Shown here piece after piece: positions 54,876 through 63,849 of a stretch of DNA of 64,000 bases. Location: positions 1 to 64,000 of the forward strand of contig NZ_CP049913.1 of assembly GCF_011306175.1 (NCBI RefSeq), given 5' to 3'. The notes under the pieces are model-generated. The model did no database searches and was not told the origin of the DNA. It saw only the letters and a list, made by a program, of their open reading frames with translations. Within the stretch, counting starts at the first letter, position 1, and each line of letters begins with the position of its first letter. Made by a program: the position numbers and the translations under genes. This stretch comes from Vibrio sp. HDW18 (lineage in GTDB: Bacteria > Pseudomonadota > Gammaproteobacteria > Enterobacterales > Vibrionaceae).

Positions 54876-56006
54876 GTGGGAGAAATACAGACGTTGAACG
54901 AACAACATTCAGTAGGAAAGCCAGTCATTCGTTTATCTGGCATTAGCAAAAGTTTCGATGGTAAGGAAATCATTGGTAACCTAAATCTTGATGTGAATCA
55001 TGGCGAATTCTTAACTATCCTCGGCCCATCCGGCTGTGGTAAAACGACAGTGTTAAGAATGATTGCTGGTTTTGAAACGGCAGATCAAGGTCAGATCCTG
55101 CTCGATGATCAAGACGTTACTCAAGTTCCTGCTGAACAACGACACGTCAATACGGTCTTCCAAAGCTATGCCTTGTTCCCGCACATGACCGTATTTGAAA
55201 ATGTGGCGTTTGGCCTGCGCATGCAAAAAGTTCCAAACAGCGAGATCGAGCCACGTGTGATGGAGGCTTTGCGCATGGTGCGCCTGGCCGAAATGGCTCA
55301 GCGTAAACCGCATCAGCTCTCTGGCGGCCAACAACAACGTATTGCTATTGCACGAGCGGTGGTCAACAAGCCTAAAGTGCTGCTACTCGACGAATCGCTT
55401 TCTGCTTTGGATTACAAACTGCGTAAACAGATGCAGAGTGAACTGAAGCAACTGCAACGCCAATTAGGTATCACCTTTATTTTCGTGACTCACGATCAAG
55501 AAGAAGCTCTGTCAATGTCAGACCGCATTATTGTTATGCGTGCCGGCAAAATTGAACAAGATGGTTCACCACGTGAAATCTACGAAGACCCTAAAAACTT
55601 GTTTGTGGCACGCTTCATCGGCGAAATTAACGTATTCCAAGCAACGACATTAGACCGTATTGATGAAAAACGCATTCGCGTTGACATCGAAGGGGTTGAG
55701 TCGATTGTTTATTACCAAGATGAAGTGAAAGCGGGTGATAAGCTGCAAGTGCTGCTCCGCCCTGAAGACTTACGTATCGAAGAAATTAAAGAGTCAGAAG
55801 AAAAAGGTATTGTCGGTCACGTGACGGATCGCACCTACAAAGGTATGACTCTGGAATCGGTCGTCGAGCTGGAATCCGGTATGTGTGTCATGGTCAGCGA
55901 ATTTTTCAACGAAGATGATCCTGATGTTGATCACTCTATCGGACAGAAAGTTGCCATCACTTGGGTTGAAAGCTGGGAGGTGGTCCTCAATGAGCAAAAA
56001 GCTTAA
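54876..56006 (+). CDS. potA: Spermidine/putrescine ABC transporter ATPase PotA
   Basis: PotA powers polyamine import. The 376-residue protein has Walker [10 protein letters not shown], signature LSGGQQQR, Walker [12 protein letters not shown] and the C-terminal TOBE-type domain (about 290-376). The start is GTG at 54876: [10 protein letters not shown] aligns with E. coli MGQSKKLNKQ. A TTG at 54894 is the alternative. It overlaps potB by 17 bases. Confidence 0.95.
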   Translation: MGEIQTLNEQHSVGKPVIRLSGISKSFDGKEIIGNLNLDVNHGEFLTILGPSGCGKTTVLRMIAGFETADQGQILLDDQDVTQVPAEQRHVNTVFQSYALFPHMTVFENVAFGLRMQKVPNSEIEPRVMEALRMVRLAEMAQRKPHQLSGGQQQRIAIARAVVNKPKVLLLDESLSALDYKLRKQMQSELKQLQRQLGITFIFVTHDQEEALSMSDRIIVMRAGKIEQDGSPREIYEDPKNLFVARFIGEINVFQATTLDRIDEKRIRVDIEGVESIVYYQDEVKAGDKLQVLLRPEDLRIEEIKESEEKGIVGHVTDRTYKGMTLESVVELESGMCVMVSEFFNEDDPDVDHSIGQKVAITWVESWEVVLNEQKA

Positions 56007-56847
56007 TCTGCAAAACGCGATCATTACCTTAATTGTTGGTTGGCTAGTGCTGTTTGTGCTAGCTCCTAACCTAATGATTATTGGTACCAGTTTTCTGACG
56101 CGTGATGAAGCAAATCTGATTAAATTTGTTTTCACTTTTGAGAACTATACACGCTTGCTTGATCCGCTATACGGCAAAGTCATGCTGCACTCGTTCTATA
56201 TGGCGATTGTGGCAACCTTGATCTGCCTAGTGATTGGTTACCCTTTTGCCTACATAGTGGCCAAAATGCCCGCCAACTGGCGACCATTTATGCTGTTTCT
56301 GGTGATTGTGCCTTTCTGGACTAACTCACTGATCCGCACATACGGCTTAAAAATTGTGCTCGGCACACAAGGCATTCTCAACCAAGCCTTAATGTCGCTC
56401 GGACTGATTGATTCGCCGATCCGCATTATGTTTACTGAAACTGCGGTGATGATTGGTCTGGTTTACATTTTATTGCCATTTATGATCTTACCGCTCTACT
56501 CTGCTATCGAAAAATTAGATGGCACTTATATTGAAGCGGCACGCGATCTGGGTGCCAACAAATTGCAAACCTTAATTCGGGTGATTTTGCCTCTCACTAT
56601 GCCTGGTATTATCGGCGGTTGTTTATTGGTTCTGTTACCTGCTCTTGGCATGTTCTACATTGCCGATTTATTAGGTGGTGCGAAAAACCTCTTGATTGGT
56701 AACGTGATCAAGAGCCAAGTGCTCAATGCACGTGACTGGCCATTTGGAGCGGCCACCAGTATTGCTCTAACACTGGCTATGGCCATCATGTTATATGCTT
56801 ACTACCGGGCGGGTAAACTATTGAATAAAAAGGTGGAGCTAGACTAA
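55990..56847 (+). CDS. potB: Polyamine ABC transporter permease PotB
   Basis: A 285-residue inner-membrane permease with six helices and the EAA-type loop [21 protein letters not shown] that contacts PotA. ATG at 55990 has a GGAGG site inside potA. Its stop overlaps the potC start (TAATG). Confidence 0.95.
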   Translation: MSKKLNLQNAIITLIVGWLVLFVLAPNLMIIGTSFLTRDEANLIKFVFTFENYTRLLDPLYGKVMLHSFYMAIVATLICLVIGYPFAYIVAKMPANWRPFMLFLVIVPFWTNSLIRTYGLKIVLGTQGILNQALMSLGLIDSPIRIMFTETAVMIGLVYILLPFMILPLYSAIEKLDGTYIEAARDLGANKLQTLIRVILPLTMPGIIGGCLLVLLPALGMFYIADLLGGAKNLLIGNVIKSQVLNARDWPFGAATSIALTLAMAIMLYAYYRAGKLLNKKVELD

Positions 56848-57614
56848 TGGGACGTTCAATTAGATTTAGCTTTATGAGTTTAGTGTACTTATTTTTGTAC
56901 CTGCCAATCATTGTGTTGATTGCAAACTCATTTAATGACAACAAGTTTGGTATCAAATGGGGTGGTTTTACCACCAAGTGGTATCACGCGCTGATGAATA
57001 ACGACAGCTTAATGCAAGCGGCTTGGCACTCGCTCAATATTGCGGTGTTTTCTGCGACGGCGGCAACCTTGATTGGTAGTTTAACTGCGGTGGCTCTATT
57101 CCGTTACCAGTTTAAAGGTAAAAAAATCGTCAGTGGCATGCTGTTTGTAGTGATGATGTCACCCGATATTGTGATGGCGATTTCACTGCTTGCGTTGTTC
57201 TTAGTCATGGGTGCCAAACTGGGTTTCCTTACTCTGCTGATTGCACACATCACCTTCTGTTTACCTTTTGTGGTGGTGAGTGTGTATACGCGACTTAACG
57301 GTTTTGATGTCAAAATGCTGGAAGCAGCCAAAGATCTCGGTGCTGGAGAATGGGTTATACTTAAGAAGATCATTCTACCTTTGGCAAAACCTGCGGTCGC
57401 GGCTGGCTGGTTACTCAGCTTTACCCTATCGCTGGATGATGTGATTATCAGTTCGTTTGTGACTGGGCCGACCTATGAAATTCTACCATTGAAGATTTAT
57501 TCCATGGTTAAAGTTGGCATATCACCAGAAGTTAACGCACTGGCGACCGTCATGTTAGTCGTGTCATTGACTCTTGTTATCCTTTCGCAGTTGTTAGCAA
57601 GAGAAAAAAATTGA
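56847..57614 (+). CDS. potC: Polyamine ABC transporter permease PotC
   Basis: A 255-residue partner permease of PotB with six helices and the EAA-type loop LEAAKDLGAGEWVILKKIILP. The start overlaps potB by one base. A terminator-type hairpin follows, before potD1. Confidence 0.95.
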   Translation: MGRSIRFSFMSLVYLFLYLPIIVLIANSFNDNKFGIKWGGFTTKWYHALMNNDSLMQAAWHSLNIAVFSATAATLIGSLTAVALFRYQFKGKKIVSGMLFVVMMSPDIVMAISLLALFLVMGAKLGFLTLLIAHITFCLPFVVVSVYTRLNGFDVKMLEAAKDLGAGEWVILKKIILPLAKPAVAAGWLLSFTLSLDDVIISSFVTGPTYEILPLKIYSMVKVGISPEVNALATVMLVVSLTLVILSQLLAREKN

Positions 57615-57634
57615 TATCCTTTGGGATATACGCG

Positions 57635-57666
57635 AAACAGAATGATAGGAGTCATTCTGTTTTTCT
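57635..57666 (+). terminator. Terminator between potC and potD1
   Basis: AAACAGAATGA (57635-57645) pairs with TCATTCTGTTT (57652-57662) and is followed by TTCTTTG. Read-through or a separate promoter would set PotD1 levels. Confidence 0.75.
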
Positions 57667-57710
57667 TTGTAACGCCCATTAGGGCAACGTTTAGTTTGGA
57701 GCTAACGTCG

Positions 57711-58742
57711 ATGAAAAAACTGGCTACTTTTTTAGCGGGTAGCGCATGTGCGCTTTCTCTGTTGTCTGGCACAGCGGCAGCGGAAGATAAGGAACTGGTG
57801 TTTATGAACTGGGGTCCGTATATCAATAGCGGTATCTTAGAGCAATTCACCAAGGAAACGGGGATCAAAGTTATCTACTCAACTTATGAGTCAAACGAAA
57901 CTTTGTATGCAAAACTCAAAACGCACAATCAAGGGTATGATCTGGTTGTTCCATCGACCTACTTCGTAGCCAAAATGCGTGATGAAGGTATGCTACAACC
58001 GATTGACAAATCAAAGCTGAGCAACTTTGACCAACTTGATCCTAATTACCTAGACAAAGCTTATGATCCAAACAACGACTACTCTATTCCACACGTTGTT
58101 GCGATCACAGGCTTAGCGGTTAACACCGACATGTATGATCCCAATGACTTCCAAAGTTGGGCTGACCTCTGGAAACCAGAGCTAAAAGGTCAACTGATGT
58201 TGATGGATGATACGCGTGAAGTTTTCCACATTGCTCTGCGTAAGCTTGGTTACTCAGGTAACTCTACAGACGATAAGCAGATTGATGAAGCCTATGCGGA
58301 ACTGCGCAAATTAATGCCAAATGTGTTGGTGTTTAACTCTGATAACCCAGCCGCACCTTATCTTTCTGGTGAAGTCGGTCTTGGTATGCTGTGGAACGGC
58401 TCTGCTGCTGCTGCACAAAAAGAAGGTCTACCGATCAAGCTAGTCTTCCCGAAAGAAGGCGGTATTGGTTGGGTGGACAACTTTGCGATTTCTTCTGGCG
58501 CGAAAAACGTCAATGCAGCACATAAGATGATCGATTTTCTGCTGCGTCCTGAAATTGCTGAGCAAATTTCACGTGACACTGGCTACCTCACTGGCGTTAA
58601 AGCCTCTAACGACAAATTCCAAGATGTCGCCCCACTCTTCCCATCACAAGAAGATTTGGATCGCGTGGAATGGCAATCAGCCGTTGGCGATAAGACCGTC
58701 AAATATGAAGATTACTTCATGAAGCTGAAAGCCGGTCAATAA
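57711..58742 (+). CDS. potD1: Polyamine-binding periplasmic protein PotD, first copy
   Basis: A 343-residue precursor with a signal peptide ending near AAA (about 23). The mature protein opens ELVFMNWGPYINSGILEQFT, as PotD proteins do, and binds spermidine or putrescine for PotABC. ATG at 57711 has a GGAG site; the longer frame from 57621 crosses the terminator. It is closely similar to the next gene. Confidence 0.95.
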   Translation: MKKLATFLAGSACALSLLSGTAAAEDKELVFMNWGPYINSGILEQFTKETGIKVIYSTYESNETLYAKLKTHNQGYDLVVPSTYFVAKMRDEGMLQPIDKSKLSNFDQLDPNYLDKAYDPNNDYSIPHVVAITGLAVNTDMYDPNDFQSWADLWKPELKGQLMLMDDTREVFHIALRKLGYSGNSTDDKQIDEAYAELRKLMPNVLVFNSDNPAAPYLSGEVGLGMLWNGSAAAAQKEGLPIKLVFPKEGGIGWVDNFAISSGAKNVNAAHKMIDFLLRPEIAEQISRDTGYLTGVKASNDKFQDVAPLFPSQEDLDRVEWQSAVGDKTVKYEDYFMKLKAGQ

Positions 58743-58760
58743 CACCGCCCAAGAGAACCC

Positions 58761-58791
58761 GATAGGCAGCATTTGCTGCCTATCTTTTTTT
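58761..58791 (+). terminator. potD1 terminator
   Basis: GATAGGCAGC and GCTGCCTATC pair around ATTT, followed by seven T. Confidence 0.93.
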
Positions 58792-58854
58792 ATCTTGTTA
58801 TACTTGCTCCATTCTACGCCGAGTTAGGTTCTTTCTATTTACCATGGGAACGTA

Positions 58855-59892
58855 ATGAAAAATAAACTGTTTGCGAGTGCGTTATGCGCAGCAGCCTTGT
58901 TCACCTCCAATGCAATGGCTAAAGACCAAGAGCTGTACTTCTACAATTGGTCTGAATATATCCCAAGCGGGATCTTAGAAGAGTTCACCAAAGAGACGGG
59001 TATCAAGGTAATTTATGCCACCTATGAGTCCAATGAAAGCATGTATGCCAAGCTTAAAACGCAAGGTAAAGGCTATGACTTAGTGGTACCTTCCACCTAT
59101 TTTGTGTCTAAGATGCGCCAAGAAGGCATGCTGCAGGCGATTGACCATACCAAACTGTCACACTTCCAAGATCTTGATACCAATTATCTGAACAAGCCGT
59201 TTGATCCCAATAACCAATACTCGATTCCCTATATCTGGGGAGCCACCGGGATCGGTATCAACAGCGATATGCTGGATAAAAAATCACTCAAAAATTGGAG
59301 TGATTTATGGGATGCCAAATGGGTCGGTCAGTTGATGCTGATGGATGATTCCCGTGAAGTTTTTCATATTGCGCTGACTAAATTGGGTTATTCGCCAAAC
59401 ACCACCAATCCTAAAGAGATTGAAGCGGCATATTATGAATTGAAAAAACTGATGCCAAATGTATTAGTGTTCAATTCTGATTTTCCCGCCAATCCGTTTC
59501 TGGCAGGTGAAGTTTCGTTAGGGATGTTATGGAATGGATCGGCTTATATGGCTCGTCAAGAAGGCGCACCGATAGAGATCATTTGGCCAGAAAAAGGCAC
59601 CATTTTTTGGATGGATAGCCTAGCAATCCCCGTAGGAGCACGCAACATTGATGCAGCACATAAGATGATTGACTTCCTACTGCGTCCTGAAAATGCAGCC
59701 AAAATTGCTTTAGAAATTGGTTATCCAACTCCAGTTAGAACCGCCTATGATCTGTTACCAAACGAATTTGCCGATGATCCGAATATCTATCCACCGCAAT
59801 CGGTTATCGATAACGGTGAATGGCAAGATCAAGTGGGTGAAGCCAGTGTGCTGTATGATCGATACTTTCAAAAGTTGAAGGTCAATAATTAG
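58855..59892 (+). CDS. potD2: Polyamine-binding periplasmic protein PotD, second copy
   Basis: A 345-residue precursor with a signal peptide ending near AMA (about 22). The mature part (ELYFYNWSEYIPSGILEEFT) follows the first copy closely along its length, so the pair arose by duplication. Residues near the binding pocket differ in places (for example IIWPEKGTIFWMDS against LVFPKEGGIGWVDN), so ligand preference may differ. It is flanked by terminators on both sides and is probably transcribed alone. Confidence 0.93.
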   Translation: MKNKLFASALCAAALFTSNAMAKDQELYFYNWSEYIPSGILEEFTKETGIKVIYATYESNESMYAKLKTQGKGYDLVVPSTYFVSKMRQEGMLQAIDHTKLSHFQDLDTNYLNKPFDPNNQYSIPYIWGATGIGINSDMLDKKSLKNWSDLWDAKWVGQLMLMDDSREVFHIALTKLGYSPNTTNPKEIEAAYYELKKLMPNVLVFNSDFPANPFLAGEVSLGMLWNGSAYMARQEGAPIEIIWPEKGTIFWMDSLAIPVGARNIDAAHKMIDFLLRPENAAKIALEIGYPTPVRTAYDLLPNEFADDPNIYPPQSVIDNGEWQDQVGEASVLYDRYFQKLKVNN

Positions 59893-59923
59893 CACGCCTC
59901 GCTAAAGATTCACGCTCAAAATA

Positions 59924-59951
59924 GAAAGCCACCTTAGGTGGCTTTCTTTAT
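59924..59951. terminator. Bidirectional terminator after potD2
   Basis: GAAAGCCACC and GGTGGCTTTC pair around TTA, with T-rich sequence on the right and A-rich sequence on the left, serving both potD2 and the convergent gene. Confidence 0.88.
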
Positions 59952-60016
59952 ATTTGTAGTGGTCAACTAAAATTTCTTGGTACAGCCTCTTAAACCCGAC
60001 TGGTAATAGGGTTCGA

Positions 60017-60751
60017 TTACAAACCAATCTCACTGGACAAGGATTTAATCTGCTCAAGATCCAGTTGATGAACACGGATCAGTTGGTTAATTTGGCTAAT
60101 CCGAGAATTAGCTTCATCTTGTTTGTCGCAAGAGTCTGATGTGGCATCCCAAGATTTACCTTCAAGGTAAATATCACACTCTGCCTTTAAGGCTTTAATT
60201 TTCGGTGCCAGTGAATCTCGCTCTTGTTGCAAACTCGCCAGCTCTTGTTTGATTTTTAGCTCACGTTGAAACAATTCTCGAGAACGTTCAAATATGCTGG
60301 CTTGCATATCGGCTTGACGATGAAGCTGATTATTTTGCGTATTGACGTGCTCCAATGCTATTTTTTGCTCACCGAGCTGCTGCTCCAAATCGAGATTGTG
60401 TTTCTCTAATTCGGCCACATACTTATCACGCTGCACCAATTCCGTTTGCCACTGCTCTTTTTGCTTGGCTAGCGCTTGATCCATTTGCAACTGCCACGCT
60501 TGTGCTTGGTTTTGTTCGCTGGCTTGTGCCGCTTTCGCCACTTCACTATTAGCACTCTTTAATTGTTCTAACTGCGTCTGTAGTGCTTGATAAGAAGCTT
60601 CCCAACGATTGGTGGTGAGCGATGACCCAATCAAACCACCTATTGCGATACCCAAGACCGCCGCAATGGCAATATAAAGATAACTCTGTTTATCTCTGCG
60701 TTCGATCACCACAACTTCGTCGTTGTCGTCAAACTCATCGTGTTTATTCAC
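60017..60751 (-). CDS. Membrane-anchored coiled-coil protein, unknown
   Basis: A 244-residue protein with a charged N-terminus, one membrane helix (YLYIAIAAVLGIAIGGLIGS, about 25-44), then a long Gln/Glu/Lys-rich coiled coil (about 50-190). Two cysteines near 195 and 213 may form a disulfide. I do not recognise the family. The start is GTG at 60751, with GAGGAG upstream. It follows a 52-residue membrane protein gene by 16 bases. Confidence 0.75.
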   Translation of the reverse strand: MNKHDEFDDNDEVVVIERRDKQSYLYIAIAAVLGIAIGGLIGSSLTTNRWEASYQALQTQLEQLKSANSEVAKAAQASEQNQAQAWQLQMDQALAKQKEQWQTELVQRDKYVAELEKHNLDLEQQLGEQKIALEHVNTQNNQLHRQADMQASIFERSRELFQRELKIKQELASLQQERDSLAPKIKALKAECDIYLEGKSWDATSDSCDKQDEANSRISQINQLIRVHQLDLEQIKSLSSEIGL

Positions 60752-60767
60752 GCCCGCTCCTCTTACA

Positions 60768-60926
60768 TCAGCGAATCAATTCAGAAATCACTAAGAAGGT
60801 GGTGTACAAAACCAAGATCATCACACTAACCATCACGACCCCTTTCTGTAATTTCTGATTGGTACGATAGCGGATCAGTACCAATGCTAAAGTTATCAGT
60901 AAGGCTATTGCTATTAATCTCACCAT
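60768..60926 (-). CDS. 52-residue protein with two membrane helices
   Basis: ATG at 60926 is preceded by a perfect AGGAGG. The product begins MVRLIAIALLITLALVLIRY and has a second hydrophobic stretch (VSVMILVLYTTFLVI) with a basic loop between. It is 16 bases upstream of the coiled-coil protein gene and likely co-transcribed. Function is unknown. Confidence 0.7.
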   Translation of the reverse strand: MVRLIAIALLITLALVLIRYRTNQKLQKGVVMVSVMILVLYTTFLVISELIR

Positions 60927-61100
60927 CTCGCCTCCTAGCGCGCTTATCTTATACCACTTATACCCGGTTTAGCGTCAGAGAAAAGTTGATTACCGATAGA
61001 GTTGGATAATAATCCAGCAAGTGATTGCTTTTGTTGATGACATCACATTTTGTTTTCGCTAATATTCCTGTCGCAAATCGTTTTATGTAAGACGATTGTT

Positions 61101-61332
61101 CCGTTGAAGACTGCAGGAGAGTGGTTGTTCACCAGATTTTAACATTTGGCCCTAACAACCTACCGAAGAAGTAAATCTTTCAGGTGCATTATTCTTCGCC
61201 ATTTATTTATTGGCAAGAGTATGCGAGGACTGTAGTTGGAGGAACCTCTGGAGAGAACCGTTAAATCGGTCGCCGAAGGAGCAAGCTCTGCGCATAGCAG
61301 AGTGAAACTCTCAGGCAAAAGGACAGAGGAGT
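61101..61332 (+). ncRNA. Tandem glycine riboswitch
   Basis: Two glycine aptamers in series. Aptamer I spans about 61106-61197, closed by GAAGA/TCTTC, with the core CCGAAGAAGTAAATCTTTCA at 61163-61182. Aptamer II spans about 61240-61332, closed by CCTCTG (61245-61250) and CAGAGG (61324-61329), with GCCGAAGGAGCAAGCTC at 61272-61288. It precedes the alanine/glycine symporter gene, exactly as the well-studied VCI-II element of V. cholerae does. Confidence 0.95.
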
Positions 61333-61428
61333 GAAAGGCCAATCTTTTTAGTAAGCTCGCTAGGGCTTTGCTGTGCATTTTTGCATCCTTTCCCTCTTCT
61401 CCTTATGTTTATTTTTTAAGGGGAATTT
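61333..61428 (+). promoter_or_regulatory. Glycine riboswitch expression platform
   Basis: CCTTTCCCTCTTC (61387-61399) can pair with GAGGAGTGAAAGG (61326-61338), which includes part of the aptamer II closing strand, so the two folds exclude each other. The ribosome site AAGGGG (61418-61423) can pair with CCTTA at 61401-61405. This suggests control of translation start by glycine; the pairing is inferred by eye. Confidence 0.5.
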
Positions 61429-62802
61429 ATGAATAACCTACAATCATTTCTACAAACTGTTGATAGTTTAGTTTGGGGACCACCATTATTAATTTTATTG
61501 GTCGGTACCGGTGTCTATTTCACCTTCCGTCTTGGTTTACTGCAATTTCGTCGCCTACCCACTGCGTTAGCCATGGTGTTTGGTGGTGACAAATCTTCCG
61601 ATAAACAAGGTGATGTCTCAAGCTTTGCCGCATTGTGTACTGCCCTTTCAGCCACCATTGGTACCGGCAATATTGTCGGGGTTGCTACCGCGATCAAACT
61701 CGGTGGCCCTGGCGCACTATTTTGGATGTGGCTCGCAGCGCTATTCGGTATGGCGACTAAATACGCCGAGTGTCTACTGGCAGTAAAATATCGCCAAGTG
61801 GATGACAAAGGCCAAATGGTCGGCGGCCCAATGTACTATCTGCGTGATGGAGTTGGCTCTAATACGCTGGCGATTTTGTTTGCGATTTTTGCAGTTGGCG
61901 TGGCTTGCTTTGGTATCGGTACCTTCCCACAGGTTAATGCAATTTTAGATGCGACCCAAATCTCTTTTGGTGTACCGCGTGAAGCTTCAGCTGTGGTACT
62001 CACCTTATTGGTTGCTGTTGTGACCATTGGCGGTATTCAATCGATCGCTAAAGTCGCAGGTAAAGTGGTACCCGCCATGGCGCTATTTTACATTGTCGCT
62101 TGTCTGAGCGTGATCATCACCAATGCAGATAAACTGATGTATGCTCTTGAATTAGTGGTGGTTTCTGCGTTTACTTCCAGCGCGGCAACCGGTGGATTCT
62201 TAGGCGCGAGCATCATGCTAGCGATTCAATCAGGAATTGCGCGTGGCGTGTTCTCTAACGAGTCTGGGCTAGGTAGCGCACCAATGGCCGCTGCCGCTGC
62301 CAAAACCGATTCTTGTGTGGAACAAGGACTGATCTCAATGACCGGCACCTTCTTTGACACCATTATTATTTGTACCATGACGGGGTTAGCCCTGATCCTG
62401 ACTGGCGCATGGCAAAGCGATCTAGCTGGCGCGGCGATGACCACCTATGCGTTTGCAGAAGGATTAAACGCCCAAACCTTAGGTCCGATGCTGGTATCGA
62501 TTGGTTTGATGTTTTTTGCCTTTACCACCATCCTCGGCTGGAACTATTACGGCGAACGCTGCATGGTGTTTCTGTTCGGCACCAAAGCGGTATTACCCTA
62601 TAAAGTGGTATTTATTGCTTTGATTGCCTCTGGTGCGTTTTTACATCTCGATTTGATCTGGATTATTGCCGACATTGTCAATGGGTTAATGGCGATCCCT
62701 AACCTGATCGGCCTCATCGCACTGCGCCATGTGGTGGTCGAAGAAACTAAGCAGTATTTTGCACGCTATCAATACGCCACAGCAGAAACGCAAACTCAAT
62801 AA
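61429..62802 (+). CDS. Alanine/glycine:cation symporter (AGCS family)
   Basis: A 457-residue inner-membrane transporter with about 11 helices. Family motifs are SATIGTGNIVGVATAI (about 68-83), GGPMYYLRDG and SNESGLGSAPMAAAAAKTD (about 277-295). It imports alanine or glycine with Na+ or H+. The glycine riboswitch directly upstream indicates that glycine is the sensed substrate. Confidence 0.95.
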   Translation: MNNLQSFLQTVDSLVWGPPLLILLVGTGVYFTFRLGLLQFRRLPTALAMVFGGDKSSDKQGDVSSFAALCTALSATIGTGNIVGVATAIKLGGPGALFWMWLAALFGMATKYAECLLAVKYRQVDDKGQMVGGPMYYLRDGVGSNTLAILFAIFAVGVACFGIGTFPQVNAILDATQISFGVPREASAVVLTLLVAVVTIGGIQSIAKVAGKVVPAMALFYIVACLSVIITNADKLMYALELVVVSAFTSSAATGGFLGASIMLAIQSGIARGVFSNESGLGSAPMAAAAAKTDSCVEQGLISMTGTFFDTIIICTMTGLALILTGAWQSDLAGAAMTTYAFAEGLNAQTLGPMLVSIGLMFFAFTTILGWNYYGERCMVFLFGTKAVLPYKVVFIALIASGAFLHLDLIWIIADIVNGLMAIPNLIGLIALRHVVVEETKQYFARYQYATAETQTQ

Positions 62803-62825
62803 TCTTTTAACATCATAAAATGAAT

Positions 62826-62857
62826 AAAAACGACCTCCATCACCGGAGGTCGTTTTT
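62826..62857. terminator. Bidirectional terminator between the symporter and LysE genes
   Basis: A perfect 13-base inverted repeat AAAAACGACCTCC/GGAGGTCGTTTTT encloses ATCACC, with A and T runs at its ends. The two genes converge on it. Confidence 0.93.
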
Positions 62858-62876
62858 ATATAGAGGCAATATCAAG

Positions 62877-63515
62877 TCAGGCTTGCGGTTTTTCTAATAA
62901 CAGTTTGATCCCCAATGCCACCAACACTAATCCCGTAGTTCCTTCCATCCAACGCATAAATGACGCATTTTTCAGCAAATTCTTAGCACTACTCAACGCA
63001 CCAGCTAAACCACACTGCCAAACCATCGCAATCGCAAAATGGATTAAGGCCATCAGTAAAGATTGAACTAATGGTGAAAATTGCGGATTAATAAACTGCG
63101 GTAGAAAAGCCAGATAAAACACCGCCGTTTTGGGGTTTAACACATTAGAAAGAAAACCTTCACGCAGCGAACGAGCCAGTTGAAACTGTACATGGCTTAA
63201 ATTCGCCACTTCCATTCCCTGCCCTGATTTTATTAGCGCACGTAAGCTCGAGATACCAAGCCAGATCAGATACAGCGCACCGGCCATTTTCACCCAATTA
63301 AACAGCTCGGCGGATTGGGCTAACACCGCTGAAATCCCTATCGCAGAAAAGGTGGCATGTACAAATAACCCACAGCAAATTCCCAAACTGGTGGCACAAC
63401 CATCAACAAATCCAGCTCGGGTGGTATTGCGGATCACCAAAGCGGTATCTAGCCCTGGGGTGAGCGTTAAAATCGTAATCGCAATAAGAAAAGCTTCGAA
63501 ATTCTGGATAACCAT
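62877..63515 (-). CDS. LysE/RhtB-family amino acid exporter
   Basis: A 212-residue membrane protein with about six helices and the family motif LTPGLDTALVIRNTTRAG near residues 18-35. It likely exports an amino acid or homoserine-lactone-type compound; the substrate cannot be read from sequence. ATG at 63515 follows AAGGATT; the GTG at 63533 is less likely. In V. cholerae N16961 a related gene borders the T6SS auxiliary cluster, which is missing here. Confidence 0.9.
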   Translation of the reverse strand: MVIQNFEAFLIAITILTLTPGLDTALVIRNTTRAGFVDGCATSLGICCGLFVHATFSAIGISAVLAQSAELFNWVKMAGALYLIWLGISSLRALIKSGQGMEVANLSHVQFQLARSLREGFLSNVLNPKTAVFYLAFLPQFINPQFSPLVQSLLMALIHFAIAMVWQCGLAGALSSAKNLLKNASFMRWMEGTTGLVLVALGIKLLLEKPQA

Positions 63516-63849
63516 ATCAATCCTTGTAACCACATCAGCAAACTTTGCTTATACCGCAAATCGTGACACCTGTCTTATGAATAAAAATGAGCAAGTCATT
63601 ATGCCACCAATCACGATCACAAAATCACCCTCACTAAGTGACACCAAATCCTCACCGAGTGTTTGCCCCGGTAACGGGAGTCGTTCAACAGCGGGCAATC
63701 GCCGCGCTCTGTAAAATAACCAATAACTAATAACCATAAGGCGATTTTCTGGTTTCACTACCGCTCTGCTGTTTATGCGCACAATGGTTGGTGATCACAC
63801 CCGAGATTGCTACACTGCACTTTCGCTTATCACCACGGCAGGCTATGTC
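63516..63849. other. Gap with no convincing gene
   Basis: This 334-base interval separates the LysE gene from the carboxypeptidase gene. The only long frame is a 77-codon one on the minus strand (63549-63782) without a clear ribosome site or family. In V. cholerae N16961, as I recall, hcp and vgrG and their effector genes lie at this place. Confidence 0.5.

Noticed and set aside
57621..57710. N-terminal extension of PotD1 from 57621
   Set aside because: It crosses the terminator hairpin; a normal signal peptide and ribosome site start at 57711.
63549..63782. 77-codon frame on the minus strand as a gene
   Set aside because: No clear ribosome site, no recognised family, and a comparable frame exists on the other strand.
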